Shown here: positions 55,759 to 64,000 of the stretch, in pieces
Position numbering within the stretch: position 1 is the stretch's first letter
Layout: each line of letters begins with the position of its first letter
Source of the DNA: Rhodothermaceae bacterium
GTDB taxonomy: Bacteria > Bacteroidota > Rhodothermia > Rhodothermales > Bin80
NCBI GenBank assembly: GCA_009838195.1
Contig: VXSC01000047.1
Coordinates: 150,209 to 214,208 of the forward strand
Length of the DNA stretch: 64,000 nt
Direction: 5' to 3'
Translations under genes and position numbers: made by a program
Notes under the pieces: model-generated
Told to the model about the DNA's origin: nothing
Databases searched by the model: none
The model's input: only the letters and a program-made list of their open reading frames with translations

Positions 55759-57108
55759 ATGATTCCATTACTAATTCTTTTACTTGGCATTGTCATTGTC
55801 GTAGGCATGATCGTAGGCCTTCGAATCAATGCTTTTGTTGCGCTGATTACTGCAGCGATTGTAATCAGCATTCTTTCTCCGGGAGAGTGGTCCATCAAGA
55901 TTGCACGCGTAGCCACCTCCTTTGGTGCGACTGCAGGCAGCATTGGAATTGTCATTGCTATGGCAGCTGTCATCGGTGTAACTATGATGAGCAGCGGTGC
56001 CGCTGACCGTGTAGTACAGGCATTTATCCGCTTTCTGGGGCAGGAACGTGGGAGCCCTGCATTGGCAGCCAGCGGCTTTGTGCTGTCCATACCTGTATTT
56101 TTTGACACTGTCTTCTATCTGCTGATCCCCCTCGCCCGCTCAATGTTTTCGCAGACCGGGCGAAATTACCTGAAATACGTGATCGCAATCGCCGCAGGCG
56201 CAGCTGCTACGCACGCCCTTGTCCCCCCTACACCAGGCCCCCTGGTCATTGCCGAAAACCTGAGCATTGACCTAGGGACTATGATTTTGGTTGGTGCATG
56301 CGTGGCCCTGCCAGCTACCATCCTGGGGTTATTCTATGCAGGTTGGCTCGATCGAAGGATGCCCGTTCCCATGCGTGATGTACCAGGAGTCGAGATAACC
56401 ACACCTCAGCTGAGCCAGCTCCCGAATCTAGGGCTTTCGGTGTTACCAATCGCTCTTCCGATTCTCTTGATTGCCGGAAAGACGGTCTTTCTCCCTCTTC
56501 TGGGCAGTGATACAGTGCTCGCCCGATGGATTCTCGTACTTGGCGATGCAAACATGGCCCTGTTGTTAGCCGCCATTGCATCCACCGCACTCTACATCCA
56601 TATGCGCCGACCTTCACGCATGGAACTCAGCACGGTGATTGAACAGTCATTGATGAGCGGGGGCTTGATTATTCTCATTACCTCTGCAGGTGGAACGTTC
56701 GGTGCCATGCTCAAAGAAGCGCAGATTGGCCCTGCAATCAGTGGGCTGTTTGCCGGAAGCTCTGGTACATCAGGAATAGGTATGCTGCTCCTTGGTTTTG
56801 GGATTGCCAGCCTGCTTAAGTTTGCCCAGGGATCATCAACGGTCGCAATGATCACGGCCTCTGCCATGTTGGCTGCGATCATCACGCCCGAAAGCTTGAA
56901 TTTTAATGTCGTCTACCTAGGTACAGCGATCGGTGCAGGTTCACTGGTTGGGGCCTGGATGAACGACAGTGGGTTCTGGATCTACTCCAAAATGAGTGGC
57001 CTCACTGAGGTTGAAACCCTCAAGTCCTGGTCCGTATTACTGGTCATTCTTGGAGTCACTGCAGGTATAACTTCCCTGGTCTTGTCAATCTTTCTACCAC
57101 TCACATAA
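55759..57108 (+). CDS. GntP family permease
   Basis: A 449-residue inner-membrane transporter with about 12 hydrophobic segments. Marks of the gluconate/H+ symporter family: AAVIGVTMMSSGAADRVVQ, SIPVFFDTVFYLLIPLAR, THALVPPTPGPLVIAE, and FAQGSSTVAMITASAM. Members carry gluconate, fructuronate, glycerate or other sugar acids. It lies right after the FAH pseudogene and 11 bases before the dehydratase. The substrate was presumably the acid handled by these enzymes. Confidence 0.9.
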   Translation: MIPLLILLLGIVIVVGMIVGLRINAFVALITAAIVISILSPGEWSIKIARVATSFGATAGSIGIVIAMAAVIGVTMMSSGAADRVVQAFIRFLGQERGSPALAASGFVLSIPVFFDTVFYLLIPLARSMFSQTGRNYLKYVIAIAAGAAATHALVPPTPGPLVIAENLSIDLGTMILVGACVALPATILGLFYAGWLDRRMPVPMRDVPGVEITTPQLSQLPNLGLSVLPIALPILLIAGKTVFLPLLGSDTVLARWILVLGDANMALLLAAIASTALYIHMRRPSRMELSTVIEQSLMSGGLIILITSAGGTFGAMLKEAQIGPAISGLFAGSSGTSGIGMLLLGFGIASLLKFAQGSSTVAMITASAMLAAIITPESLNFNVVYLGTAIGAGSLVGAWMNDSGFWIYSKMSGLTEVETLKSWSVLLVILGVTAGITSLVLSIFLPLT

Positions 57109-57119
57109 AATAGAAGCAT

Positions 57120-58799
57120 ATGAATCGTTTCAGTAAACAGGTCACCCAAAATCCCCTTCAGGGCGGCGCACGTGCCATGCTGCACGCGATTGGCCTGTCC
57201 GAGGAAGATCTGAATAAAGCGCAAGTAGGGATTGTGAGCATGGGTTGGGAAGGAAACCCTTGTAACATGCACCTGAATGGCCTGGCCAATCAAATCAAGA
57301 CCAGTGTTCAAACACAGGATTTGATCGGATTGATCTACCACACAATTGGAGTCAGTGACGGAATTTCTATGGGCTCTTCAGGCATGCGCTTTTCATTGCC
57401 CTCCAGAGACATTATTGCTGAATCAGTTGAGACCGTCGCATCAGCCCAGTGGTATGACGCTGTGATTGCAGTGGCAGGCTGCGATAAAAATATGCCTGGC
57501 TCCATCATGGGTTTAGCCAGGCTGAATCGCCCAGGCCTGATGGTGTACGGTGGTACTATCAAACCGGGATGCTGGAAAGACAAACCGATTGATATTGTAT
57601 CTGCCTTTGAAGCAGCCGGTCAACGTGCGACCGGCACAATCAGTGACCAGGATTTTCGGGAGATTGCCCGTCACGCCTGCCCCGGAGCGGGAGCGTGTGG
57701 AGGAATGTACACGGCAAATACGATGGCATCCGCCATTGAAGCATTAGGGATGACGCTTCCATTTGACTCATCCTATCCCGCTGTCAGCCGAGAAAAACAG
57801 GAAGAAACCACTCAGGTCGGGGCCGCCATTTACCAACTTCTCGAAAAAGATCTCAAGCCCAAAGATATCCTTACCCGAGAAGCATTTGAGAACGCTCTGC
57901 GAATTGTGATCGTCCTGGGAGGATCCACAAATGCTGCATTGCATCTGATTGCGATGGCTAAAGCGGCAGAAGTCCCTCTGACACTGGATGACTTTCAGTC
58001 TATGAGTGATCGTACACCACTGTTGGCCGACCTCAAGCCCAGCGGGCGATTTGTTATGGAAGATCTCTATAACGTAGGCGGTGTACCCGCCGTCATGAAA
58101 ATGCTTCTTGAAAACGATCTTCTGCATGGTGACTGCATGACCGTTACAGGACACAGCATTGAAGAAAACTTATCGGAGATCCCAGACCTGAAAACCGGAC
58201 AAGAGGTGATCCATCCGCTGGATAACCCCATTAAGAGTACTGGGCATCTGCAAATTCTTTACGGTAATCTGGCCACCGGTGGCGCGGTCGCCAAAATTAC
58301 TGGCAAAGAAGGGGAGCGCTTTGAGGGAACAGCACGTGTCTTTGACACCGAAGAAGAAGCGATGGATGCCATCCTTGGGGGAAAAGTCAGTGCCGGAGAT
58401 GTACTGGTCATCCGATACTGCGGCCCCAAAGGTGGTCCTGGAATGCCGGAAATGCTCCGACCGACCGGTGCAATCATGGGAGCTGGCCTTGGAACGGACG
58501 TGGCACTCATTACCGATGGGCGCTTCTCTGGAGGCACACATGGGTTTGTCGTAGGACATATTACCCCAGAGGCGCAGATTGGTGGTGCACTTGCTCTTGT
58601 AAATGACGGAGATCCTATCACGATTGATGCTGCCAATCACACACTAACTCTTGGAGTCAGTGACACTGAACTTGAGAAGCGCCGTAGCAGCTGGACTGCG
58701 CCTCCTCTCAAAGCAAAGGCTGGCGTACTGTTAAGGTATGCCCACACGGTTTCCTCTGCCAGCGATGGCTGCGTCACGGATGCTTTTCCCGTAGACTGA
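57120..58799 (+). CDS. ilvD: IlvD/Edd family dehydratase (dihydroxy-acid dehydratase-like)
   Basis: A 559-residue iron-sulfur enzyme. Cluster and metal ligands are visible: Cys121 in GCDKNMPG and Cys193 in [10 protein letters not shown]; the signatures [29 protein letters not shown] and [19 protein letters not shown] are complete. Sequence is closest to dihydroxy-acid dehydratase of branched-chain amino acid synthesis (2,3-dihydroxyisovalerate to 2-oxoisovalerate), but sugar-acid dehydratases of the same family look alike, and its neighbours (GntP permease, SDR, FAH remnant) are those of sugar-acid breakdown. No ilvB/C/A gene is in the window. The protein name is sure at family level, the substrate is not. 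Confidence 0.85.
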   Translation: MNRFSKQVTQNPLQGGARAMLHAIGLSEEDLNKAQVGIVSMGWEGNPCNMHLNGLANQIKTSVQTQDLIGLIYHTIGVSDGISMGSSGMRFSLPSRDIIAESVETVASAQWYDAVIAVAGCDKNMPGSIMGLARLNRPGLMVYGGTIKPGCWKDKPIDIVSAFEAAGQRATGTISDQDFREIARHACPGAGACGGMYTANTMASAIEALGMTLPFDSSYPAVSREKQEETTQVGAAIYQLLEKDLKPKDILTREAFENALRIVIVLGGSTNAALHLIAMAKAAEVPLTLDDFQSMSDRTPLLADLKPSGRFVMEDLYNVGGVPAVMKMLLENDLLHGDCMTVTGHSIEENLSEIPDLKTGQEVIHPLDNPIKSTGHLQILYGNLATGGAVAKITGKEGERFEGTARVFDTEEEAMDAILGGKVSAGDVLVIRYCGPKGGPGMPEMLRPTGAIMGAGLGTDVALITDGRFSGGTHGFVVGHITPEAQIGGALALVNDGDPITIDAANHTLTLGVSDTELEKRRSSWTAPPLKAKAGVLLRYAHTVSSASDGCVTDAFPVD

Positions 58800-58931
58800 C
58801 ACACGAACCTTCCAATGTCCTCCAGATGGGCAACCTCGATCTGAATATGCATCAGATAAATGGGAAAATGCATTTACCATGCGAGAGGCTTCACGGCCAA
58901 CTCTGGCACATTTATGTCAGCCCCAAGGCAT

Positions 58932-61900
58932 TCACTGGATGTGGATAAACTGGCCAGTCTGTGTTGTTGTACTTTCTGACGAAACTACTCGCACCCGATA
59001 CAAATACATCCCCGACGGCAGGCCGTCTGCACTTACGTGAACCCCACGTTCCCAACCTGCCTCAAGTGTTTGGGTGGGAGTTCTCCGCACTCGCCGTCCT
59101 GTCACGTCTAACACATCCACAGATACCTCGGACTTCGTGGGCAAGTCAAACACGATTCGGGTAAAGCCTACAAAGGGATTCGGGTAATTACCTCGCAGAG
59201 AAAATGACGTAGGAAGAGATTCAGTCTGCACGTTCGTTGGGGAATAGACCAGAACGCTGAACTGCAATGAATCGGAGGACCCATTTACATCAGTGGCAAC
59301 GTAATTGTATTGTATGTTGTCGGTGACTACCGTCGGTGTTCCGCTGATCGTATGTGTGGACTCCAAAAAAGAAAGACCTGGCGGAAGCTCGGGAGTGATT
59401 GTATAGGCCACAGGCGGCGCCCCTCCCGTTGCAGTCGGTAACCGGAGGGAATCAATTGGATTTGCACGCGGAAAGGCTTGATCCGCAATGGTGGAGTGGA
59501 AACGGACTTTCCGTGCAACCGAGATCTCAAAATTCATGCTGATAGATTTCGAATCAGCATCTGTGACTGTGTACGTGTAGACGGTAGTATCCGTTGGGAC
59601 GGTCGGAGTGCCAGCAAGAGTCCTCGTGCTGGAATCAAAGACCAAGCCAGTTGGTGGGAGCGGATCCAGCGCATACGTCAGGGGAGCCTGACCTCCCGTT
59701 CCATCTGGGAACTGGACTGGCACGAGGGATACACCTTCAGTCAGGACCAAATCACTGATGCGACCACGGAAGGCCAATGCTTCGATATAAACCGAGAGAT
59801 GGAACTGTAATGAATCAGAGGACCCATTCACATCAGTGGCAACGTAATTGTACTGTATGTTATCGGTGACTACTGTCGGTGTCCCGCTGATCGTATGTGT
59901 GGACTCCGTAAAAGAAAGACCCGGTGGAAGCTCTGGAGTGATTGTATAAACCACAGGTAGTGCCCCTCCCATGGCAGTCGGTAATCTGAGGGGATCAATG
60001 GGATGTGCCCGCGGAAAGGCTTGATCTGCAATGGTAGAGTGAAAACGGACTGCCTCTGCAACCGACATCTCAAAACTCAAGCTGAGAGATTTGGAATTGG
60101 CATCCGTGACTGTGTACGTGTAAGTGATAGTGTCCGTTGAGACGGTCGGAATGCCAGTAAGAGTCCGCGTGCCGGAATCAAAGACTAGACCAGTCGGCAA
60201 GGGCGGATCTATCGCGTACGTCAGGGGAACCAGACCTCCCGATGCCTCCGGAAGCTGTACTGGTGTGAGCGGCACACCTTCGGTCAGGGTCATATCACTA
60301 ACAGGGTTACTGAAGGCGAGGGTTTCAATATCGCCAAGGGGAACCGTCCATATCCCGCGTCCATGTGTTCCCAAGATGACCTCGTTATCCCGAACCTTCA
60401 TTCTCCATATAGCTACAGGTGGTAGCCCATCATCCACATAGTACCACTGTTGACCACGATTCGTAGATCGGAAGAGACCGATTTCGGTTCCCGCCCAAAG
60501 CGTATTGGGTGCATGGGGCATCACGATTAAATCGTACACGGCAACATCAGGAAAGCCGTTACTGCTTTCTCCAGAGCTTCCAAACCCGGACAGATCCGTC
60601 CAGGAATTGCCATAATCCCGGGTTTCCAGGATCTTGGGTCGGCCATGTTGTGAGAAGAGTGCGTAGGCCGTGGCTGGCTCAGTTGGATGAGTAGCGATGC
60701 CCGATGAATAACCTCCCTCAAAACCCGGCGTATTCGGAAATGAAACATCACTAAACGACCTGCCGCGATCTTGAGACAAATGATAGGAGGTTTCCTGACG
60801 GATAAAACCACAACCAGCCCAAATTACCGAAGGGTCTGCCTTGGAAACCCTTACCGTACTACTTCGGCCAGATCTTCCACAATTCCAAAGCTGATTTATA
60901 GGAGTACGAGTCCAGCTGTCTCCGAAATTCCGCGAAAAATAGACTCCGTCCTGCTTGGATGTGTAGACATCATCCGGCGCCATGTCACTGTTGGATAGAG
61001 TTGTGAAGAATTGGCCTCGCTCCACATCATAGCGCATGTCTGGTAAGTAACGCCAAGAATTACCACCATCTATACTTTTAGAAATCAAGGAGTATTGAAT
61101 GGTTCCCAGCAAAAGATCTGGATTGATGGAGTGCCAAAGTGTTTCAAATCCGTCGCCGCTGAGCCGATGTTCCCATTGACTATTCGCCTCTGGCTCAGAC
61201 ATCGACTGCTGAGTACCATTGTCCTGTGTCCCTCCTATGTAGACGTGTGATCCTGGCCTCTTTGCGATGCCGTAGAACTGGGAAGTATTGTAACCCGATC
61301 CATTTTTATCCAACTCCTCAAAAAAGCGCCCATTATCTCTGGAAACCGCTACGCCGCCATCATTGGCGTTATAGACCCAAAACCTCTCATTTACGGAATC
61401 AACCACAACTGGCATTATGACATGATGGTCCACATGGGTCGAATAGTCTATGTCAATCTCGGAGTCGGTAGTTCGTGTGGGCATGTTGGAGCTGGTTATC
61501 CTATCCGAGATCAGAATACGATGCAGGCGAAAGCCGCCCACGAACACCGTGTTCGGCTGAAACGGGTGGACGGCAAGTGAATTGTGCCAATGCCCTCTAC
61601 CCTCAGTCCAGTCTATCGCTTCGTCGTCTACAGTAAGAACCCAACTGATTCCGCCGTCAAGACTTTTGTAGAGATCTATGGTCCCAGAATCATAGGATGC
61701 TGCATAGGCAATATTCGGATCAGAGGGCGAATAGGCTAATTCGGTCTTCATTGAAGGGGGCACGGAGAAGGATGGATCCGTCGGCTGCCATGTAAGTCCC
61801 GCATCGAGGGAATAGAAAGTAGATCCAGTGTAGTAGCCTCTTGCGGCAATCTGTATATTGAAATTGCCCGGTTGTGCTTGCAAAGCCATAACGGGTAGTC

Positions 61901-62741
61901 CAGAACGAAGGTCGCCGCAACAGACTTTTTTCCAGGTTATGCCACCATCAGACGTACGAAATACACCAGATGTGGTGGCAGCCATGACTACATTGTAGTT
62001 CATTGGATCAACCAGTAAGCGGTACACAGAGCGGAATTCACCATTCCCTTGCGTTGACCTGAGATGCTCCCATGTTGCGCCTCGGTCACTGGACCGAAAG
62101 ATTCCCATTCCGGTCACCGGCTCACGCCAAAGTCGTGCACCGGTGCCAAAGTAGATTATATCGTGATTACTCTCCGCCATCGCCAAACTGGTGACAGCCA
62201 AAGAGGGTAAATGATCGGTTTGGGGCTGCCATGAACGACCGCCGTCCGTGGTTTTCCATAAACCGCCAGATACAGAACCTGCCCAAATAGTTTCACGATT
62301 TGGGTCATCCGGGTCTACGATGAGTGCACGTGTACGACCTCCGACATTTCCAGGGCCACGTTCAATCCAATTGAGTGATTCAGTTGTCTTAGCGGCCATT
62401 AGTGCTTTATTAAATTCCGTCATTCGATACCCAACCGGGTACTCATTGGTACCATTTACAGTAGTCCGGATTAGGCGGTGATATTCGGCATATTCATCTG
62501 GGTAGCCCTCCTCAGCAGAGATTTGTGCCGCTTCGGGAAATGAGGTTCCATCGGAATTCCCCCCTACTACACCAGGACGATTCAATAAAGGACCGTAGAG
62601 AACGATGATTACTATGAGTAGCACAATTCCCGCAATCACGGAACTGGTCAGTAGGGAGAATCTCATTGAACTATCACGACATAGGTTAGAACCTGATGTT
62701 CTCAACCGATTGGAACGTGGATTTAAGTTGATGTTTTTCAT
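58932..62741 (-). CDS. Giant T9SS-exported propeller protein with four Ig-like repeats
   Basis: A 1269-residue protein. A hydrophobic helix (about 28-50) is a signal peptide or anchor; the start may be the ATG at 62741 or that at 62666, just before the helix. Residues about 120-830 are Vps10/BNR-like propeller blades (GGLWKTTDGGRSW, IFRSSDRGATWEHL, TSDGGITWKKV, LETRDYGNSWTDL). Four cadherin-like putative-Ig (He_PIG) domains follow (about 835-1190), in A-B-A-B order, with LTYAIDPPLPTGLVFDS and YTITPELPPGLSF. A T9SS tail (NYPNPFVGFTRIVFDLP ... SGMYLYRVRV) ends it. Likely a surface adhesin or degradative protein. A paralogue is upstream on the same strand. Confidence 0.82.
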   Translation of the reverse strand: MKNINLNPRSNRLRTSGSNLCRDSSMRFSLLTSSVIAGIVLLIVIIVLYGPLLNRPGVVGGNSDGTSFPEAAQISAEEGYPDEYAEYHRLIRTTVNGTNEYPVGYRMTEFNKALMAAKTTESLNWIERGPGNVGGRTRALIVDPDDPNRETIWAGSVSGGLWKTTDGGRSWQPQTDHLPSLAVTSLAMAESNHDIIYFGTGARLWREPVTGMGIFRSSDRGATWEHLRSTQGNGEFRSVYRLLVDPMNYNVVMAATTSGVFRTSDGGITWKKVCCGDLRSGLPVMALQAQPGNFNIQIAARGYYTGSTFYSLDAGLTWQPTDPSFSVPPSMKTELAYSPSDPNIAYAASYDSGTIDLYKSLDGGISWVLTVDDEAIDWTEGRGHWHNSLAVHPFQPNTVFVGGFRLHRILISDRITSSNMPTRTTDSEIDIDYSTHVDHHVIMPVVVDSVNERFWVYNANDGGVAVSRDNGRFFEELDKNGSGYNTSQFYGIAKRPGSHVYIGGTQDNGTQQSMSEPEANSQWEHRLSGDGFETLWHSINPDLLLGTIQYSLISKSIDGGNSWRYLPDMRYDVERGQFFTTLSNSDMAPDDVYTSKQDGVYFSRNFGDSWTRTPINQLWNCGRSGRSSTVRVSKADPSVIWAGCGFIRQETSYHLSQDRGRSFSDVSFPNTPGFEGGYSSGIATHPTEPATAYALFSQHGRPKILETRDYGNSWTDLSGFGSSGESSNGFPDVAVYDLIVMPHAPNTLWAGTEIGLFRSTNRGQQWYYVDDGLPPVAIWRMKVRDNEVILGTHGRGIWTVPLGDIETLAFSNPVSDMTLTEGVPLTPVQLPEASGGLVPLTYAIDPPLPTGLVFDSGTRTLTGIPTVSTDTITYTYTVTDANSKSLSLSFEMSVAEAVRFHSTIADQAFPRAHPIDPLRLPTAMGGALPVVYTITPELPPGLSFTESTHTISGTPTVVTDNIQYNYVATDVNGSSDSLQFHLSVYIEALAFRGRISDLVLTEGVSLVPVQFPDGTGGQAPLTYALDPLPPTGLVFDSSTRTLAGTPTVPTDTTVYTYTVTDADSKSISMNFEISVARKVRFHSTIADQAFPRANPIDSLRLPTATGGAPPVAYTITPELPPGLSFLESTHTISGTPTVVTDNIQYNYVATDVNGSSDSLQFSVLVYSPTNVQTESLPTSFSLRGNYPNPFVGFTRIVFDLPTKSEVSVDVLDVTGRRVRRTPTQTLEAGWERGVHVSADGLPSGMYLYRVRVVSSESTTTQTGQFIHIQ
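59252..60302 (-). repeat. Tandem 543-bp repeat encoding the A-B pair of Ig-like domains
   Basis: Matching stretches recur at a constant 543-base shift (181 codons), for example the segment starting at 59268 against 59811 and the one at 59476 against 60019. Only scattered base differences separate the copies, so the duplication appears fairly recent or is kept alike by conversion. Confidence 0.8.
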
Positions 62742-62973
62742 TAGACCCCGTATGTGAAGAATTTCTAACGGGACAAGTTTGAATATTGAATTTAGGCGAA
62801 TTCATTATCCGTGTATATGCCGTTCAGGAGGAGAAACGGAGAAAGATGCATACCGAATCCGCGTTTTCTTGGATCAAGTGGTGGAGATGGGTGGAATTGG
62901 GAGTGACTGTCCAACTCAGGATTTTGATAAGAGGGATTGCAGTCAATTAGGATGCTGTATTGCATTGAGAGGT

Positions 62974-64000
62974 TCAGCGGACGACTATGAAACGTCCTGT
63001 ATGTGTGTCTTGAACACCCTCAGTCGAGACAATTTGCACCCTGTAAACATACATTCCCGATGGCAGATCGGCTCCGTTAAAGTCAACACCTTGGCTCCAG
63101 CCCGCCGGAATTGTCTGGGCGGGAATTCGTCGCATGAGTCTTCCGGCTACATCCAGTACTTCCACGGATATTTTGGCTTTGGAGGGTAGATCAAACATGA
63201 TCCGGGTGGAGCGCTTGAAGGGATTGGGGTAATTACTTTTCAAAGCGAACGTAGTGGGTAGAGTCTCAGTTTGTATACTCACAGGAGAATAGATCATCAA
63301 GCTGAACTGCAATGTATCGGCAGACCCGTTCACATCGATGGCAAAGTACGTGTATTGTGTATTATCGGTGACGAAAAAAGGAGTCCCAGTGATGGTAAGT
63401 GTGGAATCAGCAAAAGAGAGGTCAGATGGAAGCTTGGGATGGAGATTATAGATCACTGGCGCGGTCCCTCCCGTTGCAGCGGGCAATATGATTGGAGAAA
63501 TGGGAGTCGCGCGGGGAAACGAGTAATCTGTTACGGTGGACTGGAATTGGACCGCGCCTGCAACTGAGATTTCAAAGTCCAGATAGATGGGCCTGGAATC
63601 GGTATCCAAAGCTGTATATGTGTAGGTAGTCCTATCCATAGGAGTGGTCGGGGTACCGGAAAGGATCCGCGTGGTCGCATCAAAGCTTAAGCCTGCTGGC
63701 GGAGACGGATCCAGAGTGTACGTCATCGGAGGCTGTCCTCCGATTGCTTCTGGAAGCTGGATTGGAGTGAAGGGGACTCCGACAGTCAAGAATTGGGTGG
63801 CAACTTCAGATTCAAAACCTGCAACCGAGATTTCAAACTCCAGATGGATGGTCCTGGAGTAAGTATCCACAGCTGTATATGTGTAGGGAGTGATCTCCAT
63901 AGGAGTGGTCGGGGTACCGGAAAGGATCCGCGTGGTCGCATCAAAGCTTAAGCCTGCTGGCGGAGACGGATCCAGAGTGTACGTCATCGGAGGCTGTCCT
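62974..64000 (-). CDS. T9SS-exported Ig-like repeat protein (C-terminal part; continues outside window)
   Basis: The frame is open to the end of the window, so the N-terminus is missing. The visible 342 residues contain He_PIG domains (MTYTLDPSPPAGLSFDATTR ... PIQLPEAIGGQPP twice, then YNLHPKLPSDLSFADSTLTI) and a T9SS tail (NYPNPFKRSTRIMFDLPSKAK ... SGMYVYRVQIV). The pattern and the tail are close to the 1269-residue gene next to it, 232 bases away in the same direction, so the two are tandem paralogues. The 232-base gap shows no gene. Confidence 0.8.
   Translation of the reverse strand, partial: GQPPMTYTLDPSPPAGLSFDATTRILSGTPTTPMEITPYTYTAVDTYSRTIHLEFEISVAGFESEVATQFLTVGVPFTPIQLPEAIGGQPPMTYTLDPSPPAGLSFDATTRILSGTPTTPMDRTTYTYTALDTDSRPIYLDFEISVAGAVQFQSTVTDYSFPRATPISPIILPAATGGTAPVIYNLHPKLPSDLSFADSTLTITGTPFFVTDNTQYTYFAIDVNGSADTLQFSLMIYSPVSIQTETLPTTFALKSNYPNPFKRSTRIMFDLPSKAKISVEVLDVAGRLMRRIPAQTIPAGWSQGVDFNGADLPSGMYVYRVQIVSTEGVQDTHTGRFIVVR
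63635..64000 (-). repeat. Tandem 261-bp repeat in the last T9SS gene
   Basis: Bases 63635-63739 are identical to 63896-64000 (105 bases, offset 261, 87 codons), and the intervening 156 bases are the rest of one unit. The second copy is cut by the window edge, so there may be more copies upstream. Confidence 0.92.

Overview
The window looks like a chromosomal segment of a member of the Rhodothermota/Balneolota-Bacteroidota side of the tree, most probably Rhodothermales-like. Pointers: at least five proteins carry type IX secretion (T9SS) type A C-terminal sorting domains with YPNPF-like motifs; two PorV/PorQ-family outer-membrane proteins; the ileS-dksA-lspA gene order with a eukaryote-like IleRS; a CruF/CrtI/CrtB carotenoid cluster; split pntAA/pntAB/pntB; and a serC-serA-DUF1015 operon. 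The assignment is inference from family content, not from a marker-gene search.

Layout. 1-5.4 kb: end of a nucleobase permease, then a tightly overlapping carotenoid operon (CruF-like hydratase, a fused polyprenyl-diphosphate synthase/phytoene synthase, CrtI desaturase). 5.6-16 kb: a GHL10-type lipoprotein with a T9SS tail, an aminotransferase, a site-2-type protease, and a coupled set of lipoprotein, T9SS cargo and two PorV-like proteins, then two small or transport membrane proteins. 16-22 kb: a lipoprotein, argH, a DUF5916 outer-membrane protein, an M20 amidohydrolase. 22-31 kb (mostly minus): lspA, dksA-like, ileS, purine nucleoside phosphorylase, yggS and the ybbP/ybbA ABC pair, divergent from tesA. 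32-39 kb (minus): thioesterase, transhydrogenase, serC, serA, DUF1015. 38.9-39.3 kb: an initiator tRNA gene split by a compact group I intron. 39.5-54 kb: a Cache-domain T9SS protein, a dTDP-glucose dehydratase, HAD and LMW-PTP phosphatases, xseA, a YjbQ-like double-domain protein, xseB, a K+ channel, an L,D-transpeptidase, lepB, lepA, two tRNAs. 54.4-58.8 kb: a sugar-acid-like cluster (SDR, decayed FAH hydrolase, GntP permease, IlvD/Edd dehydratase). 58.9-64 kb: two tandem giant T9SS-exported proteins with repeated Ig-like domains; the second runs off the window.

Most notable: (1) the tRNA-fMet gene interrupted in its anticodon loop by a 268-nt ORF-less group I intron whose P3, P4, P5, P7 and P2 pairings can be traced by eye; (2) a fumarylacetoacetate-hydrolase pseudogene with a TGG-to-TGA nonsense change and several frameshifts beside the sugar-acid genes; (3) a YjbQ-like protein whose conserved N-terminal part lies upstream of any ordinary start codon, suggesting ATT initiation; (4) the fused prenyl-transferase/phytoene synthase. 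No CRISPR array, insertion sequence, prophage or recognisable defence system was seen.
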